Below, piece by piece: positions 9,388 through 18,118 of a stretch of 64,000 nucleotides of DNA. The stretch comes from Mycobacterium paraseoulense (GTDB taxonomy: Bacteria; Actinomycetota; Actinomycetes; Mycobacteriales; Mycobacteriaceae), in NCBI RefSeq assembly GCF_010731655.1, contig NZ_AP022619.1:1116001-1180000 (forward strand). The letters are read 5' to 3'. The notes below the pieces were generated by a model. It ran no database searches. It had not been told where the DNA came from and saw nothing but the letters and a program-made list of their open reading frames with translations. The first letter of the stretch is position 1; every line of letters starts with the position of its first letter. Position numbers and translations under genes: made by a program.

Positions 9388-9944
9388 GGTCCCCCGACCA
9401 GCTCGATGCCCGCGGACCGCATCTCCGCGAGCGCGTCTTCAGCCGAATCCGCCGCCACGGCCGCAGTCAGGTCCACCAGCACCCGGGTGGACAGGCCCGC
9501 CCGCGCGGCGTCCTGCGCCGTCCGCCGGACGCAGTGGTCGGTGGCGATACCGACCACGTCGACCTCGTCGACCCCACGCTGCCGCAGCCACTCCAGCAGC
9601 GGGGTCCCGTCGTCGTCGATGCCCTCGAAGCCGCTGTACGCCGCGGTGTGGGCACCCTTGCGGAAGACCGCCTCGATCCGGCTGGTGTCCAGGTCGGGCC
9701 GCAACTGGGCGCCAGGGCTTCCGGCGACACAGTGCGGTGGCCATGACGACGAATAGTCAGGCCGTTCGGAGAAGTGGTCGCCCGGCTGGATGTGGAAGTC
9801 CTGGGTTGCCACCACGTGCTGATAGCCCGGGTCCCCGGCCAGGTAGTCGTTGATGGCGCCCGCCACGGCGGCGCCGCCGGTCACCGGCAGCGAGCCGCCC
9901 TCGCAGAAATCGTTTTGCACGTCGACGATGATCAACGCCCTCAC
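9384..9944 (-). CDS. pncA: Pyrazinamidase/nicotinamidase
   Basis: This 186-residue protein is collinear with M. tuberculosis PncA, which has the same length. The catalytic triad D8, K96 and C138 and the metal ligands D49, H51, H57 and H71 are all present. The enzyme hydrolyses nicotinamide to nicotinate in NAD salvage and also activates the prodrug pyrazinamide. It is the first gene of a pair with the Rv2042c homologue, with a four-base overlap. A 93-base gap separates it from the divergent DoxX-like gene and should hold both promoters. Confidence 0.97.
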   Translation of the reverse strand: MRALIIVDVQNDFCEGGSLPVTGGAAVAGAINDYLAGDPGYQHVVATQDFHIQPGDHFSERPDYSSSWPPHCVAGSPGAQLRPDLDTSRIEAVFRKGAHTAAYSGFEGIDDDGTPLLEWLRQRGVDEVDVVGIATDHCVRRTAQDAARAGLSTRVLVDLTAAVAADSAEDALAEMRSAGIELVGGP

Positions 9945-10037
9945 GGTCTCACCCTATCGGTGTCGCCCGCCGCGGCACTTCAGCTGGGCATATGGGCGGG
10001 GCGGTTTGTTCACCAACCAGTCGGGTAATCCCCGGCC

Positions 10038-11072
10038 ATGGTGATCCGGAGAATAGCGCGCCCGTTGCTGTCAGTGGCATTCATCGGCCAAGGAGTCAAT
10101 TCCCTACTCAACCCCAAATCGGCGGCGGCGGCCGCCGCACCCGCCGTGGACGGTCTACAGGCGTTGCCGAACTCGGTGAGCGGCACCATCCCCAGCGACC
10201 CCGAGACGTTCGCGCAGATCACCGCGGCTGTCCAGATCGGCGGCGGCCTGCTGCTCGCCACCGGCAAGCTGCCCCGCATCGCCTCGGCCGCGCTGGCGGT
10301 CACGGTGCTCCCCGCCAACCTCGGGGCGCACTCGTTCTGGAACGAAAGCGATCCGCAGGCGAAGGCGCAGAAGCGCCAGCAATTCCTCACCGACCTCAGC
10401 CTGGTCGGCGGGTTGTTGATCGCGTCCGCCGACACGGCCGGCAAGCCGTCACTCGGGTGGCGCGGCCGCCGGGCGGCCGAGCGGCTCTCCGAGCGCGTGT
10501 CGTCGGCGCTACCGGGCTCAGATGACGCGGCATTCGACACCGACTTCGCGGAGTTGGGCGAGAAGATCGTGCACGGGCTGCAGATCGGCGCCGAACGTGG
10601 CCGCGAACTGGCCAGCACGGCGGCAGAACGAGGCGCGCCGTACGCCGAGGCGGCGCTCGAACGCGGTCGCGAATTCGCCAGCACGGCGGCCGAACGCAGC
10701 AAGCCGCTGGCCAAGAAGGCCCGCAAGCGCGGCGAAGAGCTCGCGGACGAGGCGGTCGAGCGGGCCGCGCCGCTGGCGAAGAAGGCCCGCAAGCGCGGCG
10801 AAGAACTCGCCGACGAGGCCGCCGACTGGGCCGCGCCGCTGGCGAAGAAGGCCCGCAAGCGCAGCGAGAAGATGGCCAAGAAGGCGCGCAAGCGCGGCGA
10901 AGAGCTGGCGAGCACGGCCCTGGATCGCGGCGAGGACCTCGCCGACACCGCACGCGCACGTGGCATCTACCTCGCCGACACGGCCCGCGCGCGCGGTGGC
11001 TACCTCGCCGACACCGCACGCGAGCGATTGGGTGAGCAGGTCAAGACGGGCCGCCGCAAGCTGTCCTCGTGA
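10038..11072 (+). CDS. DoxX-like membrane protein with a repetitive, strongly basic C-terminal tail
   Basis: Residues 1-140 form a DoxX-type module with four hydrophobic segments (RRIARPLLSVAFIGQGVNSL, ITAAVQIGGGLLLATGKLP and others). From about residue 180 to the end the protein changes to a highly charged, helical repeat region. It contains repeated blocks of the type ERGREFASTAAER and KPLAKKARKRGEELADEA, the latter occurring about three times, followed by LADTARARG units. The KKARKR blocks look like the basic tails of mycobacterial histone-like proteins and could bind DNA, RNA or acidic lipids at the inner membrane. The 3' end converges on the gluconokinase gene with five bases between. 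The DNA repeats make the region prone to length change. Confidence 0.8.
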   Translation: MVIRRIARPLLSVAFIGQGVNSLLNPKSAAAAAAPAVDGLQALPNSVSGTIPSDPETFAQITAAVQIGGGLLLATGKLPRIASAALAVTVLPANLGAHSFWNESDPQAKAQKRQQFLTDLSLVGGLLIASADTAGKPSLGWRGRRAAERLSERVSSALPGSDDAAFDTDFAELGEKIVHGLQIGAERGRELASTAAERGAPYAEAALERGREFASTAAERSKPLAKKARKRGEELADEAVERAAPLAKKARKRGEELADEAADWAAPLAKKARKRSEKMAKKARKRGEELASTALDRGEDLADTARARGIYLADTARARGGYLADTARERLGEQVKTGRRKLSS

Positions 11073-11077
11073 GCGAA

Positions 11078-11584
11078 TCACCCGTCGGCTAGGGGTCTGC
11101 GCCCCGACAGGAACGCGTCGATGATCGCGCCGACGTCCTGGCCGGCGTCGACGGTCACGCCGGTCTCATCGGCGGCGAGCGGCTGCAGCGCGTCGAATTG
11201 CGATCCCAGGAGCGCGGCCGGCATGAAGTGACCGGTCCGGTTCTCCAGCCGGTCACTGATCAGCGCCGGTGAACCGGCCAGGTGAAGGAACTCGACGCGC
11301 GGACAGTGGGCGCGCAGCTGGTCGCGGTATGCGCGTTTGAGCGCCGAGCAGCTCGCCACGCCGCCGTCACCGTGGGCGGCCAACCACTCGCCGACCTTGT
11401 CCAGCCAGGGCCGGCGGTCGTCGTCGTCGAGTGGTTCGCCGGCCGATATCTTGGCGACGTTGGCCCGCGGGTGCAGCGTGTCGGCGTCGACGAAGGGGAC
11501 CCGCAACCGTTGCGCGAGCGCCGGTCCCACGGTCGACTTGCCCGAGCCCGAGACGCCCATCACCACGACGGGCGCCCCGCTCAC
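11078..11584 (-). CDS. gntK: Gluconokinase
   Basis: I place the start at the GTG at 11584, which overlaps the upstream stop by four bases and gives 168 residues, the usual GntK size. The P-loop GVSGSGKST begins near residue 9. DADTLHP, the SCSALKRAYRDQLR segment and GHFMPAALLGSQ are signatures of the thermoresistant gluconokinase family. The enzyme phosphorylates D-gluconate to 6-phosphogluconate in the cytoplasm. The long open frame upstream of this start is the antisense of the neighbouring gene and was not used. Confidence 0.9.
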   Translation of the reverse strand: MSGAPVVVMGVSGSGKSTVGPALAQRLRVPFVDADTLHPRANVAKISAGEPLDDDDRRPWLDKVGEWLAAHGDGGVASCSALKRAYRDQLRAHCPRVEFLHLAGSPALISDRLENRTGHFMPAALLGSQFDALQPLAADETGVTVDAGQDVGAIIDAFLSGRRPLADG

Positions 11585-13584
11585 TCGGACCGTTCGCCGA
11601 GGTTGCGATTCCACTCCACCCAGCCGACCCCGCCGCGGCCGTCCGCCGTCTTGACCGTGGCCCACACCCGCGGGAACTGGCTCACCCGGCCGTCGGCGGC
11701 GGTCAGGCGCACCGGCGCCTGGCCGCGGACCTCGACGTCCGCGGTGATCTCGCCGGGGTCGAGGGACAGTGTGGCGGCCAGCGGTAATCCGTTGGCGTCG
11801 AATGACTCTCGTGATTCCACGGATTGCAGTTCGGTGACCGCACCCTCGGCATCCTGGAGGTAGCCGATGCTGAAGGCCGGTGCGCCAGGAATCCGGATGT
11901 TCACGCCGTGCAGATGGGTGCCGTCGTCGAGGTGCAGCGCGCTCCAGATCCAGTCCATGCTCCACCAGTCGCGCACACCCCAGGAATGATCGCGTTGACC
12001 GGGAACCGCCTCGACCCGGTAGGTGGCGTCGCCGATGGTGACCGTGCCCGACACCGTGCACGGGATCTCGTACCGCGTCGTCAACCGGTACTTGTACGGG
12101 GTGCCATCGGTGGCCCACACCAAGTTCATCGTCATTTCGACCGGGGTGCCCGGCTCCCCGCGCAGCAACGCCGACGGATCGGGGTAGGCCTGAGCCCGCG
12201 CACGCACGTCGACGCGGTAGGCCTGCAGCGGCGCCGTCGCGGAGTGGCCGAGCTCGAAGGAGTCGGTGCGCAATTCCCATGGGTTCTCGGGGAGCGGCAC
12301 TTGCGCGTCGAGGGCCACGGTCGGCATGTCAGGGCCGCACAGCAGCGCGTGCACCCACGCCGTCTGCTCGTTGGCGACCAGGCCGAGGCGGAACCAGCCG
12401 CCCAATCCCTGTGCCACGTCGGCGAAGTCGGCGTACCAGCTCTCGCTCCACAGCGGTTCGGCGGTCGGAGCGTGCGCAAGTTCGTCCTGCTCCGACGGCC
12501 GCAATGGTTCGGGTGCCTGCGCGATCGGCAGCGTCGCCAGCGCTTCCGTGTCGAGCACGTGATCGCAGTGCCGTTGCAGCATCGTCATGAACATCCGGTC
12601 GCCGCGCTCGGTCCGCTCGACCAGCATCGAGGACACGATCGCCATCATCACGCCGAAAAAGCTCTGCCGGCGAACGCCTTCGGCGACGTCGGCGAGCGAC
12701 AGCGGCACCGTCGGCCCCAGCGCCTCGTGGTAATCGCGCAGCAGCGCGTCGTAGTGCTCCCGACGATCCTGCGTCGGCAGCGCACAGCCCAGGAAGTACG
12801 ACAGGTCGGTCAGGGCCGGCCCCCAGGAGACCGTCTGCCAATCGACGACCGTCAATGGACGGTCGGCCCCGGCCGTCCCGAACAGCAAGTTGTCCAAGCG
12901 GTAGTCGCCGTGCATCAGCCCCTGGATGCGGTCCGGGGCCGCTTCCTGGGCCAGGTAGCCGTCGAAGGAGGCGACCAGGCGTTCGCACACCACGCGGTGC
13001 TCCGGCGCGATCTGGTCGCCGTAGCGGTCGACGAATCCGGCGTACAGCGGCGCGATCATCGCCTGGTTGAGCGGCGATTCACGATTCAGCCACGGCGCCT
13101 CGGCCAGTGCGGTGTCGCCGAGCAGCGGGCCGTGCAGCCGCCCCAGCTCGACGACACACAGATGCGCCTGTTCGGCTGTCGCGCCGGCGATTTCGTCGCC
13201 GACCACCGCCGGCCCGGCATCACCGAGTAGTAGATCGAACGCACCCGTCGAGGTGTCGACGGCGGCGTGATAGCAGGGCGCTATCGGCCCGCCCAGCCGT
13301 GGCGCTATGTCGCCGTAGAAGCGCACCTCGCGCTCGTAGAGGCCCAGCGCCAGCCCCGTTTGCCGGCTCACCGGGTCGGTAGCCGCGACCTTGAGCACCA
13401 CCGACTCGGGCCCGTCGGGGCCGCCGGCGTAGCTGAGCCGGATGCGGTAGCACTCGCTCATCTGCCCGGTGCCGATCCGCTCCACGGAGAAATCGGCGAC
13501 GGGTCCCGCACCGATCGCCGCTGTCAGCCACGCGGTGGTGAGGTCGCCGGGGCGTTCGATGACTTGCGCGATGTCGGCATGCAT
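11581..13584 (-). CDS. Aminoglycoside-phosphotransferase-fold kinase fused to a CrtC/AttH-like beta domain
   Basis: This 667-residue protein has two parts. Residues 1 to about 330 form an APH/choline-kinase-fold phosphotransferase with catalytic loop HGDYRLDNLLF (near residue 228) and metal-binding VDWQ (near 247). From about 355 to the end there is a beta-rich region with GQRDHSWGVRDWWSMDW, resembling the DUF7064/AttH-like lipocalin-type proteins that often accompany such kinases. Activity on a small alcohol or lipid-linked substrate is plausible; antibiotic resistance is not implied. It sits between lipT and gntK, all leftward, with 18 bases after lipT and a four-base overlap with gntK. Confidence 0.8.
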   Translation of the reverse strand: MHADIAQVIERPGDLTTAWLTAAIGAGPVADFSVERIGTGQMSECYRIRLSYAGGPDGPESVVLKVAATDPVSRQTGLALGLYEREVRFYGDIAPRLGGPIAPCYHAAVDTSTGAFDLLLGDAGPAVVGDEIAGATAEQAHLCVVELGRLHGPLLGDTALAEAPWLNRESPLNQAMIAPLYAGFVDRYGDQIAPEHRVVCERLVASFDGYLAQEAAPDRIQGLMHGDYRLDNLLFGTAGADRPLTVVDWQTVSWGPALTDLSYFLGCALPTQDRREHYDALLRDYHEALGPTVPLSLADVAEGVRRQSFFGVMMAIVSSMLVERTERGDRMFMTMLQRHCDHVLDTEALATLPIAQAPEPLRPSEQDELAHAPTAEPLWSESWYADFADVAQGLGGWFRLGLVANEQTAWVHALLCGPDMPTVALDAQVPLPENPWELRTDSFELGHSATAPLQAYRVDVRARAQAYPDPSALLRGEPGTPVEMTMNLVWATDGTPYKYRLTTRYEIPCTVSGTVTIGDATYRVEAVPGQRDHSWGVRDWWSMDWIWSALHLDDGTHLHGVNIRIPGAPAFSIGYLQDAEGAVTELQSVESRESFDANGLPLAATLSLDPGEITADVEVRGQAPVRLTAADGRVSQFPRVWATVKTADGRGGVGWVEWNRNLGERSE

Positions 13585-13602
13585 GAGGGTCAGCGTGCCA
13601 GG

Positions 13603-15108
13603 TCACCGCGCCAGGGAGAAGCCATCCCAGGCGATCCGGCGGTGCGGATGTGGATCGAACTCGACGCGGCTCTTGCGGTCGAACACCATGACGGCACGGT
13701 CGGCGGTGCTGTACGCGGGCCAGTCGTCGCCCGGCGCCCCATGGCGGCTGAAGGCGCGCCACCGCCGTTGTACCTGGTTACTGACCCGCAGCGCCGCGCG
13801 CCGGTCGGCGGCGGCGGTCAACAGGGCGCCGAATCGGGTGCGATAGACGTCGAAGACTGCCAGCAACTCGGTGGCATGGGTGGCGCCCAGGCCCGACCAG
13901 CGCAGCGTGCGGGGAGCGTAGTCGTACCGGTAGAGGTACGTGGGCGCGTGCGCGCTGTGGGCCTCGGCGATCTGCCAGGCCGCCGAGCCGAACGCGAAGT
14001 CGCCGCCGAGCTGGATGCACGCCGACGGGGCGGGGTAATCCGGGTAGGCGGCAGTGATGCGTTCGCGCGCAGCCGGTTCCGTATCGGCCAGCAGCTCCTC
14101 GATCATCGTTTGATTGGTGGGCAGCATCTTGAGAAAGCGGGTGAACAGGCGGCCCTCTTCGGCGTTGGTGCCCACGATGAGCGGCACCCGGTGCGCGCGG
14201 CCGCCGCGCATCGCCTCGACGGGATCGAGGGGCACGACGTCGTCCCCGGCGACCGGACCGATCGGGAAGGCGCCGAGCCTGTCCTCCATCCCTTGGTCGA
14301 TCAGCCGGTGTTGGGCGTCCACCAGTTGCGCCGGGGACGCCTGCATCAGCGTCTCGGCGGCGTCCCGCGGGCAAGCGCCCAGCAGGGCGGCGAAGCGCGC
14401 CGCGAATTCCGCAGCGGTCTCTGGCGACCGCACCATGCCGGCGGCCGGGCTTTCCGAAATGGCCCGGGAGAACAATCCTTCGGCGGCGGGCACCGCCAGC
14501 AGGGTGGCGGTGATGTGCGCGCCGGCGCTTTCCCCGAAGATGGTGACGTTGTCCGGGTCGCCGCCGAACGCGGAGATGTTGTCTTTCACCCAGCGCAGCG
14601 CCATCACCAGGTCGCGCAGGAACAGGTTGCTGTCGATGGGGATCTCCGGCGTCGAAAGTGACGACAAGTCCAGGCATCCCAACGCGCCCAGGCGGTAGTT
14701 CACCGACACGTACACGCAACCGCGGCGCGCCAGCGCCGCACCGTCGTACAGCGGCGTGGCCGAGCTGCCCAGGATGTAGCCGCCCCCGTGGATGAAGACC
14801 ATGACGGGCAGCGGTTCGTCGGCGGGCGCTTCGGGGGTGACGACGTTGAGGGTGAGGCAGTCCTCCCCCATCGGCTGGTAGCGGCCGACACCGAGCATGG
14901 TGTAGCGACGCTGCTGGGGTGCGCAGTTGGCGAAGCCGTGGCAGTGCCGCACACCCGACCACGGTTGCGCCGGGCGGGGCGCCCGCAACCGCAGGGGTCC
15001 GACCGGCGGCCGGGCGTACGGGATGGATCGCCAGCGGTGGACCCCGTCACGGGTAAAGCCTTCTACGGTGCCGATCGTCGTGCGTGCGCGGACGGTGCGC
15101 TGATGCAT
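13603..15108 (-). CDS. lipT: Type-B carboxylesterase (LipT)
   Basis: This 501-residue protein is a type-B carboxylesterase. The oxyanion-hole motif HGGGYILGSS lies near residue 107 and the nucleophile FGESAGA near 193. The late segment RWSGLGATHATELLAVFDVY should carry the catalytic histidine. Family enzymes hydrolyse esters of short to medium acyl chains. There is no signal peptide, which is usual for LipT as I recall it. Position next to lppI and pncA supports the assignment to the Rv2045c orthologue. It is divergent from lppI over 79 bases. Confidence 0.92.
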   Translation of the reverse strand: MHQRTVRARTTIGTVEGFTRDGVHRWRSIPYARPPVGPLRLRAPRPAQPWSGVRHCHGFANCAPQQRRYTMLGVGRYQPMGEDCLTLNVVTPEAPADEPLPVMVFIHGGGYILGSSATPLYDGAALARRGCVYVSVNYRLGALGCLDLSSLSTPEIPIDSNLFLRDLVMALRWVKDNISAFGGDPDNVTIFGESAGAHITATLLAVPAAEGLFSRAISESPAAGMVRSPETAAEFAARFAALLGACPRDAAETLMQASPAQLVDAQHRLIDQGMEDRLGAFPIGPVAGDDVVPLDPVEAMRGGRAHRVPLIVGTNAEEGRLFTRFLKMLPTNQTMIEELLADTEPAARERITAAYPDYPAPSACIQLGGDFAFGSAAWQIAEAHSAHAPTYLYRYDYAPRTLRWSGLGATHATELLAVFDVYRTRFGALLTAAADRRAALRVSNQVQRRWRAFSRHGAPGDDWPAYSTADRAVMVFDRKSRVEFDPHPHRRIAWDGFSLAR

Positions 15109-15187
15109 AACCCGACGTTAGCGGACATGGCGGGCGTAACGCGCGCGCAGCGCCTTATTCTTCGCGCATGGCGGTTAGCCTGACTGG

Positions 15188-15859
15188 ATGCGGATTGCCG
15201 CGCTGCTTGCAGCGTCGTTACTGGTCGCCGGGTGTTCCCACACGATCGGCGGCCAGTCTCAGCAAACTCAGACATCCACGAGCCCGTCCACCACTTCGCC
15301 GGGTGGCAAACCACCGGCCCCGTCGGCTGCACCCGCAGCCAAGGCGCCGATCTCCGACGTCATCGCGTGGATCGAGGCGGGCCGCCCCGCGGATCCGGGC
15401 CGCTACCACAACGCGATTCGCGACGGGGCGACCACCGCGCTCGGCGACGACATCGCATTCACGGCTGTCGCCGGCAAAGTCTCGTGCCTGACCGATTCCA
15501 AGCACACCGGTGGCGCCCTGGTCTGCCTGGTGAGCCTGACCAATCCACCGCCCGCTCCCCCGACTTCCTACGGCGACTGGCAAGGCGGTTGGGTGACCTT
15601 CGACGGCGTGAACCTGCAAGTGGGCGCGTCCCGCGCCGACCCCGGTCCATTCATCAACGGCAACGGTTCGGAACTCGCGAACGGTGATTCGCTGGCTTTC
15701 GGCGACTATCGTTGCCGCGCCGATCAAACCGGGCTGTATTGCGTGAACTATGCCCACCAGTCCGCGGCACGCTTGAGTCCCGCGGGCGTCGAACCGTTCG
15801 GCTGCCTACGGCCAGGGCCGGCACCGGACGGCGTCGGCACGGCGTTCAGCTGTTCTTGA
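15188..15859 (+). CDS. lppI: Lipoprotein LppI
   Basis: This 223-residue protein begins MRIAALLAASLLVAGCSH, a lipoprotein signal peptide with lipobox LVAGC and lipidated C16. A Ser/Thr/Pro-rich linker of about 35 residues follows. The globular part contains cysteine pairs (KVSCLTD/ALVCLVS and YRCRADQTGLYCVN) that could form disulfides outside the membrane. Size and place between lipT and the Rv2047c homologue match Rv2046. The function is unknown. Its last 14 bases overlap the end of the convergent SDR gene. Confidence 0.88.
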   Translation: MRIAALLAASLLVAGCSHTIGGQSQQTQTSTSPSTTSPGGKPPAPSAAPAAKAPISDVIAWIEAGRPADPGRYHNAIRDGATTALGDDIAFTAVAGKVSCLTDSKHTGGALVCLVSLTNPPPAPPTSYGDWQGGWVTFDGVNLQVGASRADPGPFINGNGSELANGDSLAFGDYRCRADQTGLYCVNYAHQSAARLSPAGVEPFGCLRPGPAPDGVGTAFSCS

Positions 15860-16793
15860 TGGTCGCGAACAACTCGGCTATCTCGTCGGCGGGTCCACCC
15901 GGGACCGTGTAGCCGGTTTCGTCGCGGATCTCGTCGAGATGGTCACGCACGTCTTCGATGGACAACACAGGGCTACGGAATCCCTTTGTCCTGCCGATGA
16001 AGAACCGTGCGACGTGTCCGGCGCCCGCCGTGTAGATCTCTCCGGAAACCGGGCACTCCCGGTGCACCAGGAAGGCCGCCACCGGCGCGACCCGCGCTGG
16101 GTCGAGCTCCCGCAGGTATTGGCCCGCAAGGTCCTCCAACACGGCCCGCGCCGCCGCATCGTCTGCCTCGGTGGCGCCGTCGAGCGAGTGGGTCAGCATC
16201 CGCGTGTGGGCGATTGGCGCAATGGCATTGACCTTGATCCCGTGCTCGGCCCCTTCGGAGGCCAGCACGCGGGTGAGGCCGATCATCCCGGTCTTCGCCG
16301 CGCCGTAGTTGCTCATGCGTTCGGCGCCAAGGAGTCCGGCGGCGGAGCAGGTGTTGAGCACCCGGCCGTACCGCTGCTCACGCATGACCTTCCACGCGGG
16401 CCGAGTCACATAGAACGCGCCGTTGAGGTGCACATCGACGAGTGGTTCGAGCCTATCGGCGGTCATGTCCTCAAAGGAGGCGTCGCCGACGATGCCGGCG
16501 TTGTTGATCACGATGTCGACGCGTCCCCACCCGCGTAGGGCGGTGTCGATAATGGCCTCTGCGCCTTCGGGAGTCGTCACGCTGTGGCTGTCGGCGACGG
16601 CCTCACCGCCCTGTCGGCGGATCTCGTCGACGACGACGTCCGCCACCGCGGCGTCGGAGCCATCCCCCGTCACCGACCCGCCGATGTCGTTGACCACGAC
16701 GCGCGCGCCACGCGACGCGAGCAGCAACGCGTATTGCCTGCCCAGGCCGCCGCCCGCGCCGGTGATCACGGCGACCTGCCCGTCGAACCGCAT
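15846..16793 (-). CDS. Short-chain dehydrogenase/reductase, HSD17B4/FabG-like
   Basis: Starting at the ATG at 16793 (MRFDGQVAVITG) the protein has 315 residues. It has the NAD(P) motif TGAGGGLG near residue 11, NNAG, the catalytic serine in NTCSAAG, and YGAAK. The unusual inserted segment VVVNDIGGSVTGDGSDAAVA resembles the 3-hydroxyacyl-CoA dehydrogenase domain of peroxisomal-type multifunctional enzymes. A role in beta-oxidation of a branched or sterol-derived acyl chain is therefore plausible. The C-terminal 60 residues extend beyond a minimal SDR. It follows the P450 gene by eight bases in the same orientation, so the pair is probably one transcript. Confidence 0.85.
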   Translation of the reverse strand: MRFDGQVAVITGAGGGLGRQYALLLASRGARVVVNDIGGSVTGDGSDAAVADVVVDEIRRQGGEAVADSHSVTTPEGAEAIIDTALRGWGRVDIVINNAGIVGDASFEDMTADRLEPLVDVHLNGAFYVTRPAWKVMREQRYGRVLNTCSAAGLLGAERMSNYGAAKTGMIGLTRVLASEGAEHGIKVNAIAPIAHTRMLTHSLDGATEADDAAARAVLEDLAGQYLRELDPARVAPVAAFLVHRECPVSGEIYTAGAGHVARFFIGRTKGFRSPVLSIEDVRDHLDEIRDETGYTVPGGPADEIAELFATIKNS

Positions 16794-16801
16794 GGCCGTC
16801 C

Positions 16802-18025
16802 TCACCAACTGACCGGAAGTTCTTTCATGCCATAGATGTTGGCGTCTTTGAACCTCAGCTCCCCGGGCGGGACCGCGAGTTTGAGCCCGGGCAGGCGGCG
16901 CGCCAGCGTGGCGAACGCGACCTGCATCTCGACGCGGGCCAGGTTGGCTCCGATGCACTGGTGCACACCATAACCGAAGCCCAAGTGCCCGCGGGTGTTT
17001 CGGTCGACGTCGAGGGATTCGGGTTTGTCGACGAATTCGGCATCCCAGTTCCCGGCGAGCAGGCTCATCATGACGTACTCCCCCGCGCGAATCAGCTGAC
17101 CGCCGATCATCAGGTCTTCGGTCGCCACGCGATCGACCTGGCTGTGCACGATGCTGAGGTAGCGCATGAGCTCTTCGACGGCGTTCGCGATGACGGCCGG
17201 GTCCTCCGTCTGCCCGAGTCGCTCGAACACGTCGGGATGTTCCAGGAGCGCAACCGTTCCCAACGAGATCATGTTGGCGGTGGTTTCGTGGCCGGCCTGC
17301 ATCATGATCACGCTGTTCATGGCCGTGGTGGTGTGGTCGAGTTGGCCCGTCGCCACGTATTCGGTGAGCAGGCGGCTGATCAAGTCGTCGCCCGGTTCGC
17401 GCGCTTTGCGTTGCACCAATTCCTCGATGTAGGCGTACATGACCCCGAACGCCTGGCCTTTTTCCTCGTCGGTGGATCTCTGGTCAAGCCCCTTCGTGGT
17501 GTTGTGCTGGAAGAGCGCGAGGTCTTCCGGCGGCACCCCCAGCAGCAGCGCGATCACCATCGACGGCACCGGTAAGGCGAATTCGCGCACCAGGTCGGCC
17601 GGCGCACCATGGGCGATCATCTGGCCGAGATAGTGATCAACCATTTCCTGGATGTGCGGCCGCATCGATTCGCAACGCCGGAAGGTGAAGTTGCTCGTCA
17701 TCATGCGCCGCAACCGATGATGTTCGGGATCGTCGGTCCGCGCGAACATCACCGCGACCTTGTTGTCGGCGTCCGTCGGCAGGATCGAGTCCGGAATGGT
17801 CTTCGCGGACAAGCGCGGGTCAACCAGCGCCGCCCGGATGTCCTGGTAGCGGCTGACCACCCAGACCGGATTGCCCTGGAACATCGCCCGCCGCAACCCG
17901 GGCTGCTCCCGCCACTCCGCGAACTCGGGCGGGGCCGCGAGCGGGCAGTGCGACGGCCGCCGGACGGGCAGCACGGGAAGGTCCGCGTCGGAGCAGGATT
18001 GGGAAATCTCGGAAGATATTGACAT
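16802..18025 (-). CDS. Cytochrome P450 (CYP105/107-like)
   Basis: This 407-residue soluble P450 has the I-helix AGHETT, the ExxR motif in EELMRYL and the heme-binding loop FGYGVHQCIG with the thiolate near residue 356. The typical HPDVFERLGQ and RVATEDLMIGG stretches are present. It would hydroxylate a hydrophobic substrate using electrons from a ferredoxin system that is not encoded nearby. It is the first gene of a leftward pair with an SDR that could oxidise the resulting alcohol. A TetR gene is divergent from it over 93 bases and is the probable local regulator. Confidence 0.92.
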   Translation of the reverse strand: MSISSEISQSCSDADLPVLPVRRPSHCPLAAPPEFAEWREQPGLRRAMFQGNPVWVVSRYQDIRAALVDPRLSAKTIPDSILPTDADNKVAVMFARTDDPEHHRLRRMMTSNFTFRRCESMRPHIQEMVDHYLGQMIAHGAPADLVREFALPVPSMVIALLLGVPPEDLALFQHNTTKGLDQRSTDEEKGQAFGVMYAYIEELVQRKAREPGDDLISRLLTEYVATGQLDHTTTAMNSVIMMQAGHETTANMISLGTVALLEHPDVFERLGQTEDPAVIANAVEELMRYLSIVHSQVDRVATEDLMIGGQLIRAGEYVMMSLLAGNWDAEFVDKPESLDVDRNTRGHLGFGYGVHQCIGANLARVEMQVAFATLARRLPGLKLAVPPGELRFKDANIYGMKELPVSW

Positions 18026-18118
18026 GACCCGTATTTCTCGTTAAGTGTCAGATGTCTGCCAGTTGTAGCAGCGTAAGGCCGGGCTAGTTGGCAGTCAACC
18101 GTCAGTTAGGCTGTCGGG

